64,000 nucleotides of DNA from CAZDQL01 sp964507325 (lineage in GTDB: Bacteria; Planctomycetota; UBA1135; GCA-002686595), in the NCBI GenBank assembly GCA_964507325.1, contig CAZDQL010000013.1, positions 1 to 64,000 on the forward strand. Reading direction: 5' to 3'. Numbering within the stretch: position 1 is the stretch's first letter; each line of letters opens with the position of its first letter. Of this stretch, positions 8,339-16,390 are shown one piece after another. The notes below the pieces were generated by a model. That model made no database searches, was not told the DNA's origin, and was given only the letters and a program-made list of their open reading frames with translations. Both the position numbers and the translations under genes were made by a program.

Positions 8339-9195
8339 CAAGCCGCCTCCCGGTCCGGGGCCGCACCGCGCGTGAAGTGCCGGCGCGCGTGGCGCACGAG
8401 CCCCAGGCCGATGTAGACCACGCCGGTCGCGAAGAGCACCGGCACCGGCGCCAGGTAGAGGCCTCCGGCGATGAAGACCACCTTGACCAGCACCGGGAAA
8501 CGCGTGCTGCCCGTGAGGAGGGCCCCGATGTGGGCGTAGCGCACGCGGCTGACCATCAAGAGCCCGAGCAGCGGCAGGGAGATCAGGAGCGCGGGCAAGA
8601 GCACCGCGTGCAGCCCGCTGCGCAACCACTCCGGCAGGTACTGGACCCCCTTGCCGACCGGGGTGGGCACGCCGCTCTCCACCTCGATCGCCCCACCGAG
8701 GGAGAGGTACATCAGGACCATCACCACCACCATCCCCGCCCCGGCGGGTGAGGGGAGTCCGCGGAAGCCGCGGTGGGATTGGGCGTCGTGGTCGCTCTCC
8801 AGGTTGAAGCGCGCCAGCCGCAAGATCACCATCAGGCTGAAGGAGGCGGCGGCGAGGAAGTGCACTCGCGGGTGCACGAGGTCGCTGTGCTCCAACAGGA
8901 CCTTGGCGATCATCGCCGGTGCCACGCCGAAGGTGATCGCGTCGGCGAAGGAGTCGAGCTGGCCCCCGAAGTCACTGAAGCTGTCGGTCAGCCGGGCGAT
9001 CCGGCCGTCGAGGGCGTCGAGCACTCCGGCCAGGAGCACCAACCAACAGCTCACCTCCACCAGCCGGTCGAAGCGCGCCGGGTCCTCCGACAGGGCCAGG
9101 GCGTCGATCGCCTTGGAGATGGCGAGCAAACCGCAGGCGGCGTTGGCCAGGGTCAGCAGGTTGGGAAGCATCGACACGCGCTTCATGGCGCGCAT
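8338..9195 (-). CDS. pssA: CDP-diacylglycerol-serine O-phosphatidyltransferase
   Basis: This 285-residue multi-pass membrane enzyme forms phosphatidylserine from CDP-diacylglycerol and serine. The CDP-alcohol phosphotransferase motif DG-x2-AR-x8-G-x3-D-x3-D is intact in DGRIARLTDSFSDFGGQLD and the following SFAD, after an N-terminal PNLLTLANAACGLLAI. Several further hydrophobic helices follow. It begins one base after the histidine kinase stop; a second ATG three codons in (9186) is equally possible. PgsA is an alternative, but the N-terminal NxxT...CG pattern fits PssA type II better. Confidence 0.88.
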   Translation of the reverse strand: MRAMKRVSMLPNLLTLANAACGLLAISKAIDALALSEDPARFDRLVEVSCWLVLLAGVLDALDGRIARLTDSFSDFGGQLDSFADAITFGVAPAMIAKVLLEHSDLVHPRVHFLAAASFSLMVILRLARFNLESDHDAQSHRGFRGLPSPAGAGMVVVMVLMYLSLGGAIEVESGVPTPVGKGVQYLPEWLRSGLHAVLLPALLISLPLLGLLMVSRVRYAHIGALLTGSTRFPVLVKVVFIAGGLYLAPVPVLFATGVVYIGLGLVRHARRHFTRGAAPDREAA

Positions 9196-9196
9196 C

Positions 9197-12070
9197 TTAG
9201 CCCGGCGGAACCTCGCGAGTGGTCCAGCGCCCCACCGTCTCGCGCAAGATGTCCTTGTCGATCGGCTTGCAGAGGTAGTCGTCCATGCCGGCTGCGAGGC
9301 ACTTCTCCCGGTCCCCCGTCATGGCGTTGGCGGTCAGGGCGATGACCGGCACCGAGGCCCGTGGACCGCTGAGGGCGCGGATCCTGCCCGTGGCTTCGTA
9401 GCCGTCCAGCTCCGGCATCTGGCAGTCCATCAGGACCACGTCGAAGTCCTTGGCGCCCGCTGCGGCCACCGCCTCGAGGCCGTTCTGGACGCACTCCACG
9501 TCGCAGTCCAGGCGCTTGAGCATGGTGACCGCGATGCGCTGGTTGACGAGGTTGTCCTCCGCCAGGAGCACCATCGCCCGCCGCTCCGGTTGCGGGCGAC
9601 CCGCGCGGGTCGGGGCGCTGGCCGGCCCCGCGTCGGGGACCAGGTCCGCGCGCCCCAGGGCGCGGGTGACCGCCTCGAGGAGCCTGGTCACCTTGAGCGG
9701 CTTGGCGAGCTGAGCCGCCTGGTGCTCGGAGCGAGCGTCCTCCGGGACCTCCCCCAGGGCGACCAGGCGCGGGCGGGCGCCGGCAGGCAGGAGCTCGATG
9801 GCGTCGAGGAGCAGGGGGGGCCCGGACAGCAGGAGAGGGGCCGCGGCGACGACCACCTCCCAGGGCGACGACTCCTCGTGGCCCTCGGCCAGGAGTGCCG
9901 CTGCGGAGATGGCGCTCTCTCCCGAGGCGACATCGCAGCCCCAGGCCTCGAGCTGTCGGGTGAGGAGCTCGCGGGTGGTGTCGGAGTCCCCGGCCAGGAG
10001 CACGCGCCGGCCGCGCAGGTGCTCCACCTCCAGTCGCGCCTCTGCGGGCTGACTCTCCAGCCGTCCCAACTTGGTGGTGAACCAGAAGGTCGACCCCGCC
10101 CCCACCTCCGAATCGCACCCCAGCTCGCCGCCCATGCATCCCACCAGCCGCTTGCAGATCGCCAGCCCCAGCCCCGTACCGCCGAACTTGCGGGTGGTGG
10201 AGGCGTCGACCTGGGTGAAGGCCTCGAAGAGGCTCGTAATGGCGTGCTCGGGGATGCCGATGCCGGTGTCGCGCACCGTGAAGCGCACGCGCGCCTCCGA
10301 CTCGGTGGCCGCTTCGAGCTCGGCCCGGATGGCGATCTCCCCCGTGGAGGTGAACTTGACCGCGTTGCCCGCCAGGTTGATCAGGACCTGGCGCAGGCGG
10401 CCGGGGTCACCGCGCATCCAGGTGTCCAGCTCGGGAGAGACGAAGCTCGTGAGGTCCAACCCCCGCTCCTCGGCGCGGAAGTGGAGCAGGCCGGCGACAT
10501 CGTCCATGACCCGCCGCAGGTCGAAGTCGATCTCCTCGAGCTCGAGCTTGCCCGCCTCGACCTTGGAAAAGTCGAGGATGTCGTTGATGACGGTCAGGAG
10601 CGCGTCGCCGGAGCTCCGGATCGTCTCAGCGTACTCGCGCTGCTCGGCGTCGAGGTTCGTCTCCAGGAGCAGACCGGTCATCCCGATCACGCCGTTCATC
10701 GGCGTGCGGATCTCGTGGCTCATGGAGGCCAGGAACTGGCTCTTGGCCTCGGCGGCGGCCTCGGTCTGCTCGCGCGCTTCGGTCAGGAGCCGGTTGCTGC
10801 ACATGAGGTCCTCCTCCACCTCGCGCCGCTGCAACGCCCCCACCAGGATGTCCGACGCCGAGCTCAGGAACCTCTGGTTCTCCGGCGGGTTGTCCGCCCC
10901 GGGGGACCGCATCAGCATGATCACCCCGTAGAGGTCCCCGTCGAGCAGGATCGGCACGGCGTACTGCCCGCACCCCTCGCTGAGCGCGGCGCGCTCGCCG
11001 TGCCGCTCGTCGGGCCCCTCGGCCCACTCGAACCGACACGCCGCGGCCGCCTGGCCGCACAGGCACTCCCCGAACGGGACCTCGGCGCAGCGCTCGCGGT
11101 GCTCCGGTGGCAGGTTGTGGGCCACCTTCAAGGTCAGGCTGCGGCTGAAGCCCTCGATCAGGAAGACCGCGCCGCGATCGCAGACGCCGAGGAAGTCGAG
11201 GGAAGCCAGGATGCGCAGGAATCCCGCCAGGAGCTCCTCCGTTTCGCTGGCCCTGAGCGACAGCTCCAGGAGCCTGTGCAGCGCCTCGCGCTGGGCGATC
11301 TCGTCGGCCCGTCGACGCTCCTCGAGGAGGCGGTCGGAGATGTCGCGCCCCGTGGCCGTGTACACGTTGCGATGGGCCGCCTCGAAGACGCTCACGGTCA
11401 GCTCGAGGGGGAAGGTCGAACCGTCGGCGCGCCGCGCCGCGAGCTGTGTGCGCTCGCCCAAGAGGTGAGGCTCGCCCGCCAGCAGCGCGCGCAGGTCGGG
11501 GACGAGCAGATCGATCCCCTGACCGACGATCTCCTCGCCGGAGTGTCCGAAGACCTCCTCGGCCGCCGGGTTGAAGGTGAGGATCCGACCCCGCTCCTCG
11601 AAGGCCAGGATGGCGTCACCGGCGTGGTCCAGGATCGCCTGCGTGCGGGCTTCGCTCTCCGTCAACGGCGCAGCGCTACTCGCGACCTGCTCCTCGGGGG
11701 CGGGGCGCGTGCCCCCTGCCGCCAGCTGATCGGCCTCTTCCGGGAGCGGCCGTCTCGTCGCCCTCAGGTGCCTGACCGAGCACCAGGCCAGGACACTGGT
11801 CAGGAGCAGGGCCCCCAGGGAGAAGCAGAACGCCAGCACGGGGAGGTCGCCGGCGGCCGTGCCCTGGGGCAGCGCGCTGTGGCTCTCGTAGGTCAGCCAG
11901 CCCGTACCGGCGACCGCCACCAGCGCGCAGGAGGCCGCCGCGCAGGCGAGGTTGGCGTCGATCGAGACGGACCTCCGGGGGGGTGAGGAGCGCTCGGGAG
12001 CGCCCCCCTCCGCGGAGAAGAGGGTCGTGTGGCTCGGATCGGGGTCGGAGGTGAGGGAGTCGAGGGCCAT
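9197..12070 (-). CDS. Membrane hybrid sensor histidine kinase (PAS-GAF-HK-REC-REC)
   Basis: The 957 residues order as follows: two transmembrane segments (about 38-60 and 72-96), a PAS domain (about 140-260), a GAF domain (about 285-430) with a Cys-bearing GECLCGQAA, and a HisKA helix with H452 in SHEIRTPMNG. An HATPase with DTGIGIP and GGTGLGLAI follows, then a degenerate receiver (about 690-810) that has VVVAAAPLL where the phospho-Asp should be, and an intact C-terminal receiver with D882 in VLMDCQMPELDG. The signal is unknown. It starts divergently from eno across 140 bases and runs directly into pssA, so it may be co-transcribed with the lipid/cofactor genes. An upstream in-frame ATG at 12169 would leave an unrelated leader, so 12070 is preferred. 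Confidence 0.93.
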   Translation of the reverse strand: MALDSLTSDPDPSHTTLFSAEGGAPERSSPPRRSVSIDANLACAAASCALVAVAGTGWLTYESHSALPQGTAAGDLPVLAFCFSLGALLLTSVLAWCSVRHLRATRRPLPEEADQLAAGGTRPAPEEQVASSAAPLTESEARTQAILDHAGDAILAFEERGRILTFNPAAEEVFGHSGEEIVGQGIDLLVPDLRALLAGEPHLLGERTQLAARRADGSTFPLELTVSVFEAAHRNVYTATGRDISDRLLEERRRADEIAQREALHRLLELSLRASETEELLAGFLRILASLDFLGVCDRGAVFLIEGFSRSLTLKVAHNLPPEHRERCAEVPFGECLCGQAAAACRFEWAEGPDERHGERAALSEGCGQYAVPILLDGDLYGVIMLMRSPGADNPPENQRFLSSASDILVGALQRREVEEDLMCSNRLLTEAREQTEAAAEAKSQFLASMSHEIRTPMNGVIGMTGLLLETNLDAEQREYAETIRSSGDALLTVINDILDFSKVEAGKLELEEIDFDLRRVMDDVAGLLHFRAEERGLDLTSFVSPELDTWMRGDPGRLRQVLINLAGNAVKFTSTGEIAIRAELEAATESEARVRFTVRDTGIGIPEHAITSLFEAFTQVDASTTRKFGGTGLGLAICKRLVGCMGGELGCDSEVGAGSTFWFTTKLGRLESQPAEARLEVEHLRGRRVLLAGDSDTTRELLTRQLEAWGCDVASGESAISAAALLAEGHEESSPWEVVVAAAPLLLSGPPLLLDAIELLPAGARPRLVALGEVPEDARSEHQAAQLAKPLKVTRLLEAVTRALGRADLVPDAGPASAPTRAGRPQPERRAMVLLAEDNLVNQRIAVTMLKRLDCDVECVQNGLEAVAAAGAKDFDVVLMDCQMPELDGYEATGRIRALSGPRASVPVIALTANAMTGDREKCLAAGMDDYLCKPIDKDILRETVGRWTTREVPPG

Positions 12071-12210
12071 GGGCCGCGGCCTCGGGCGCCGGGGGGCCGG
12101 AGCGACCGGATTCGAGATCGGATCGCACGTCCCCAGGTCTTGAGGCGGGCGGGCAGGACTCGCAGACACTTCCGCCCGGGGTACTGGAGCGGGCCGGCGG
12201 GATCGCTACC

Positions 12211-13491
12211 ATGCGCCGCACCATGAGCGAGATCGTCAACATCCACGGGCGGGAAGTCCTCGACTCCCGCGGGAACCCCACCGTCGAGGTCGAGGTCGCC
12301 CTGGCGAGCGGGGCCTTCGGCCTGGCCGCAGTGCCCTCCGGCGCGTCCACGGGAGTGCACGAGGCCTGCGAGCTCAGGGACCAGGAGGGCCGCTACGGCG
12401 GCAAGGGGGTCCTGAAGGCGATCTCCAGCGTCAACGAGGACCTGGCCCACGAGCTGATGGGCAGCGAGGCCCTCGACCAGGGGAGCGTCGACCGGGCGAT
12501 GATCGCCCTCGACGGCACCCCCAACAAGCAGCGGTTGGGGGCGAACGCCATCCTGGGGGTCTCCCTGGCGGTGGCCAAGGCGGCGGCGGACGAGTGTGGC
12601 CTGCCCCTCTATCGCTACATCGGCGGGTCCGCCGCCCACGTCCTCCCGGTCCCGATGATGAACATCCTCAACGGGGGTCAGCACGCCGACAACAACGTCG
12701 ACCTGCAGGAGTTCATGGTCATGCCCTTCGGGGCCACCAGCTTCCCGGAGGGGCTGCGCATGGGGGTGGAGGTCTTCCACGCCCTGAAGGGGGTCTGCAA
12801 GGGTCGCGGACTGAACACCGCCGTGGGCGACGAAGGGGGTTTCGCCCCCAACCTGGCCTCCAACGAGGAAGCGCTGCAGCTGATCCTCGAGGCGGTGGAG
12901 AAGACCGGCCTCCTGCCTGGACAGGACATCAAGCTCGCGATCGACGCCGCTTCCAGCGAATTCTACGAAGACGGAAAGTACCTCCTCGACGGGAAGAGCC
13001 TCCGCCCGGAGGAATTGACGGAGTACTACGCCGGACTCTGCGACAAGTACCCGATCTTCTCCCTCGAGGACTCCCACGACCAGGACGACTGGGGCGGGTG
13101 GCAGGGAGCCACCTCCGCCTTCGGCGACCGGGTCCAGATCGTGGGTGATGATCTCTTCGTGACCAACGTGGAGCGCTTGAAGCAGGGAATCGAGCAGGGG
13201 GCCGCCAACGCGATCCTGATCAAGGTCAACCAGATCGGAACCCTCACGGAGACCCTGGAGACGATCGCCCTGGCCCACCGCCGGGGGATGCGCTGTGTGA
13301 TCAGCCACCGCTCCGGAGAGACCGAGGACACCACCATCTCCGACCTGGCGGTGGCCACCAACGCGGGGCAGATCAAGACCGGCGCGCCCTGCCGGAGCGA
13401 CCGGGTGGCCAAGTACAACCGACTGCTGCGCATCCACGAGGAGCTGGGGGGGTCCGCCCGCTACGGGCCCCGGGATCTGATCGCCGGATGA
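12211..13491 (+). CDS. eno: Enolase
   Basis: Enolase interconverts 2-phosphoglycerate and phosphoenolpyruvate in glycolysis. It has the standard length (about 422-426 residues) with IHGREVLDSRGNPTVEVEV, the 2-PG loop SGASTGVHEA, Mg ligands in FSLEDSHDQDDW and VGDDLFVTN, and the C-terminal ISHRSGETEDT followed by KTGAPCRSDRVAKYN. The ATG at 12223 (MSEIVNIHG) matches the family N-terminus; the ATG at 12211 has a better GGCGGGA upstream. The FtsB-like gene follows 16 bases later, as in many bacteria. Confidence 0.97.
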   Translation: MRRTMSEIVNIHGREVLDSRGNPTVEVEVALASGAFGLAAVPSGASTGVHEACELRDQEGRYGGKGVLKAISSVNEDLAHELMGSEALDQGSVDRAMIALDGTPNKQRLGANAILGVSLAVAKAAADECGLPLYRYIGGSAAHVLPVPMMNILNGGQHADNNVDLQEFMVMPFGATSFPEGLRMGVEVFHALKGVCKGRGLNTAVGDEGGFAPNLASNEEALQLILEAVEKTGLLPGQDIKLAIDAASSEFYEDGKYLLDGKSLRPEELTEYYAGLCDKYPIFSLEDSHDQDDWGGWQGATSAFGDRVQIVGDDLFVTNVERLKQGIEQGAANAILIKVNQIGTLTETLETIALAHRRGMRCVISHRSGETEDTTISDLAVATNAGQIKTGAPCRSDRVAKYNRLLRIHEELGGSARYGPRDLIAG

Positions 13492-13507
13492 GGGCCAGCG
13501 ACTAGGC

Positions 13508-13882
13508 ATGGACTGGGTGCGGCACTCCATGGGGGCGAAGCCGCTCCGGGGGGCGCTCTGCTGGGCGCCCGTGTGGGTGCCGCTCTTGCTCTCCTGGATG
13601 GTTGCCACGCGCGGTCTGGCTCCGGCCCTGGCGGAGAGCCGGCGACTCGATCGGGAGGAGCCGGTGGTCGAGGAGCGCTTCTCCAGGACCGAGGCGGCCC
13701 TCGAGGCGGCCCAGGCGGAGGCGCAGGCCTTCCAGGATCCGATCTACCTGGAGCGGCTGCGCCGGGCCCGGGAGTCGGGGGGGGGGCCCCGCGCCCCCGA
13801 GTGGGGGGGGGGCCCCCCACCCACCCACCGGGGCCCGGGGCCNNNNNNNNNNGAGTCGGGTGGGCCCACCCGATCCCAGTAG
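13508..13882 (+). CDS. FtsB/DivIC-like septum protein, broken by assembly gap
   Basis: A short basic N-terminus is followed by one hydrophobic segment (around residues 20-40, VWVPLLLSWMVA) and a coiled-coil stretch ending in QDPIYLERLRRARES. FtsB/DivIC proteins have this layout, with a DP-x-YxE-x-R motif after the coiled coil, and commonly follow eno. The reading frame enters a G/C-homopolymer tract (about 13775-13842) and then ten Ns. After the gap the same frame resumes with ESGGPTRSQ and a stop at 13880-13882. The likely true product is about 90-95 residues, with the tract an artefact. FtsB-like identity is an inference from layout and synteny. Confidence 0.6.
   Translation: MDWVRHSMGAKPLRGALCWAPVWVPLLLSWMVATRGLAPALAESRRLDREEPVVEERFSRTEAALEAAQAEAQAFQDPIYLERLRRARESGGGPRAPEWGGGPPPTHRGPGXXXXESGGPTRSQ
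13775..13880. other. Assembly gap and corrupted low-complexity flank
   Basis: Ten Ns (13843-13852) are preceded by runs of G and C unlike anything else here, including two ten-G runs. The octamer GAGTCGGG occurs just before the homopolymer tract and again right after the gap, where it opens a perfect 18-bp palindrome, TCGGGTGGGCCCACCCGA. The left flank looks like an error-ridden reading of the same palindrome, so the gap may be a false duplication rather than missing sequence. Confidence 0.8.
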
Positions 13883-13959
13883 TGCGCTGAATCCGCCACT
13901 CCGTCGATCCGGGACCCTGGCAATCCTGGACACTGGCGCTCAAGGACACCGGCCTCTCG

Positions 13960-15996
13960 ATGCACCACCCGCTCCTCCTGGCCGCAGCCCTCTCTCTCCT
14001 CCAGGAGCCGGAGGGGGCGCTGCGCAACGACACCCACCTCCCCACCACCCCCGCCGCCCAGGAGGCCCTGGCCCGCGGGGATCGCGCCTATCGCCGCTAC
14101 TTGGAAGCGTCCCCCACCGCGGAGACCGACCGCATCGCCGCCCTCGAGGCCTGGCGCGGCGCCCTCGAGCTCACCGCCCCCGGCGATCCGGTGCGTCTGG
14201 CGGGCGGCGACGACGAGGGAGCGGGCCCCTTCCCCGATCCCGATCGGACCCACGGGCGACGGATCGAGGGGGTGGCCTGCGCGGTCCTGCGCCGGCTCTC
14301 GGCGCTCGCAACGGAGGACCGCAGCGCCTGGATCGATCGCTTCTCCCCCCTGGCCAAGTCGGCCCTGGCGGTGGCGGGCTACGGGGTCGCCCCCCTCGAG
14401 CGGGTGGAGCGCGACTGGCCCCTCACCCGCGCCGCGGCGGTGGCCGGCCTGCGCCTCGCCGACGCCCACCTGGAGGCGGGGCGCCCGGGGGCGGCGCGCA
14501 CCTGGCTGGAGCGCGCCGAGCGCCACGTCGAGTACCTCCCAGAGGAGACGGCCCTCACCGCGGCCCTGGCCCTGCGGAGCTCCGCCCTGGCAGAGCTCGC
14601 CCCGGCCCCAGCTGCGATGGGGTGGCAGCACGCCGACGCCCTGCGCCTGGTGCGGGCCCTGCGACTCACCAGCGGTCAGCGCCTCGACCCCGGGCGGGGG
14701 AAGCCGCTCTTGGGCAGGGGGCTGATCCCGGGGGCGGCGATCCCGAGCGACGGGAGCCTCGCGATCCAGACCCCCCGAGGACTGGTCCTACTCGACCCGA
14801 TGGCCGCCCAGGAGCCGCTGGGCGGGATCATCTCCCGCCAGCCCTTGGCGGACCTCGTCAACGTCTCGACGCTGCGGCCCATCGCGGCGGCCTCCTCCGG
14901 GGCCTGGCCCCTGTGGCCGGCGACCGACGGGCGGGACCTGGTCCTGGTCGTCGACCGCGGGCGCGAGGGGCGCATGGTCCGGGAGTACGGAATCCCGGCG
15001 ATCGGCAACCACCTCCTCTGCCTGCGCCCCGCGGAGGGGGGGCAGGTGTGGATGCGCTGGCACCACTCCGACACGGGTCTGAGACGCGGCGATGGGACGA
15101 CGCTCACCAGGGAGACGGCCCTGCCGCTCCCCGGACACCTCGAATTCCAGCCCGGCCCGACCGTGCACGAGGGGGTGCTGTTCGTCCAGGCCCGCTCCCT
15201 CGCCGACCCCACCGGTGAGGGGATGGAGCGCGGTGGCGACCTCTACCTCCTGGCCCTGTCCCTCGACGACGGGCGACTGCTCTGGTCCCGCTTCCTCACC
15301 CGGGCCAACGATCTGAGGGGAGACCTCGGCGGGCGCAACGGGGCCCCCGGGGGGATCCCGACCTCGGGGATGCCCCTGGCGGTGCTCGACGGGGTCGTGG
15401 TGGTCGGCACCAACGTCGGCCTGCTGGCGGCCTTCGACGCCGTGGACGGGCGCTGGCTCTGGGGTCTGCGCACGCGCCGGCGGACGGTGGACGACCGCGG
15501 CTGGCCGGGGTCGCGACGCCCCCTCGCCGTGGACCTCGACGTCGGGAGGTGCGTCCTCTGCGCGCCCTTCGACTCCGACCACCTCTACACCCTGCCCCTG
15601 GGCCCCGACCTGGGGGAGGGGCTCTTCCTGCTGCCCCCCCATCGCCTGGGGGACATCGTCGACCTGGTCGGCGGCCGCGGGGACGAGTGGATCTGGCTCG
15701 GCCGCGACGGACGCCACCGCGCCCTGCAGGCGGAGCGCAGGGGAGAGGAGCCGCGCTCCGCCCTCTACCTCGGAGAAGGGGAGCGCTTCGGGGGGCCGGC
15801 CCTCCTCTCCACCGCGCGCGTCGTCCTGGCGAGCGACCGGGCGGTGTACCTCTTCGACCGGACCCGAGAGGACCTGCTCCTGGCGGCGGTCGACCTGCCG
15901 GACCTGGGGGCGGGGCGCGGCGGGGTTCCGGTGCCCTGGGGGGATCGGATCTTCGTCGTGGGGCGGGACACCCTCTGGATCCTGGCCGCAGACTAG
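13960..15996 (+). CDS. Secreted PQQ-type beta-propeller protein
   Basis: The 678-residue protein has a short hydrophobic start (MHHPLLLAAALSLL), a helical N-terminal third (about 30-220) and a beta-propeller of the PQQ-dehydrogenase/outer-membrane-assembly type. Repeats are visible as GDLYLLALSLDDGRLLWSRF, GLLAAFDAVDGRWLWGLRT and VVLASDRAVYLFDRT, matching the A-x-D-x-x-x-G-x-x-x-W pattern. It resembles the propeller parts of the 1567-residue protein in the next operon. Repeat copy 2 begins 6 bases after its TAG. No enzyme residues are identifiable; surface or periplasmic scaffolding is an inference. Confidence 0.8.
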   Translation: MHHPLLLAAALSLLQEPEGALRNDTHLPTTPAAQEALARGDRAYRRYLEASPTAETDRIAALEAWRGALELTAPGDPVRLAGGDDEGAGPFPDPDRTHGRRIEGVACAVLRRLSALATEDRSAWIDRFSPLAKSALAVAGYGVAPLERVERDWPLTRAAAVAGLRLADAHLEAGRPGAARTWLERAERHVEYLPEETALTAALALRSSALAELAPAPAAMGWQHADALRLVRALRLTSGQRLDPGRGKPLLGRGLIPGAAIPSDGSLAIQTPRGLVLLDPMAAQEPLGGIISRQPLADLVNVSTLRPIAAASSGAWPLWPATDGRDLVLVVDRGREGRMVREYGIPAIGNHLLCLRPAEGGQVWMRWHHSDTGLRRGDGTTLTRETALPLPGHLEFQPGPTVHEGVLFVQARSLADPTGEGMERGGDLYLLALSLDDGRLLWSRFLTRANDLRGDLGGRNGAPGGIPTSGMPLAVLDGVVVVGTNVGLLAAFDAVDGRWLWGLRTRRRTVDDRGWPGSRRPLAVDLDVGRCVLCAPFDSDHLYTLPLGPDLGEGLFLLPPHRLGDIVDLVGGRGDEWIWLGRDGRHRALQAERRGEEPRSALYLGEGERFGGPALLSTARVVLASDRAVYLFDRTREDLLLAAVDLPDLGAGRGGVPVPWGDRIFVVGRDTLWILAAD

Positions 15997-16002
15997 TCTC
16001 CG

Positions 16003-16217
16003 GAACTGCCGCCCTTCAGTGGGCATCGCGCGGGACCGCTCGCCGTAGCGCCTTTGCCAGCAAGGACTTGGAGTAGGCAGCTGCGGGAGCAGGCCCCACG
16101 GGAGAGATCTCGGCCTGGAGCCGGGCGGACGACTGCAATGGGACCGCCTGGAGTGGGAGTCCGACTGCGGCAGTCGAGAGTCCGACGTCCGGGATGCTCA
16201 CTGAAGGGCGGCAGTTC
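16003..16217. repeat. Inverted-repeat element, copy 2
   Basis: The 215-bp element has terminal repeats GAACTGCCGCCCTTCAGTG on the left and the same sequence, inverted, on the right (ending GGCGGCAGTTC). Interior landmarks shared with copy 3 are CCTTTGCCAGCAAGGACTTG near the left and a perfect GACTGC-G-GCAGTC hairpin near the right; the middle 80 bp differ. It sits 6 bases after a stop codon and about 170 bases before moxR. Neither end supplies a useful start here. It holds no gene. Confidence 0.88.
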
Positions 16218-16390
16218 GGTCAGGTTGCCGGCGGGTAACGTGAGGGACCGGTTATATGAGCTTCCCCACGTAGGACCCCCCCCTCAGGGGGTGTAGATTG
16301 GTGCCGGCGCGGACGATTCATGGGGGTGGGCGCGCCCCCCGGGGCGTCCCAACCCGCCCAGACCGATAGGCTCCCACCCCCGAGGACGAA
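16218..16390 (+). promoter_or_regulatory. Leader and presumed promoter region of the moxR operon
   Basis: This gap contains an AT-rich GTTATAT (16251-16257) that could be a -10 box, though no good -35 is spaced from it. It also holds a hairpin ACCCCC/GGGGGT (16275-16292) and a GAGGA ribosome binding site just before the moxR ATG. With repeat copy 2 it makes up the window's only stretch over 300 bases without a gene (15997-16390). Confidence 0.35.

Noticed and set aside
16003..16217. Short frames starting M-x-TEG-x-QF at the ends of the repeat elements, as a conserved peptide
   Set aside because: The similarity comes from the terminal inverted repeat itself. Except where they enter aroDE and perhaps the HEAT/TPR gene, they run into non-coding or antisense sequence and diverge at once.
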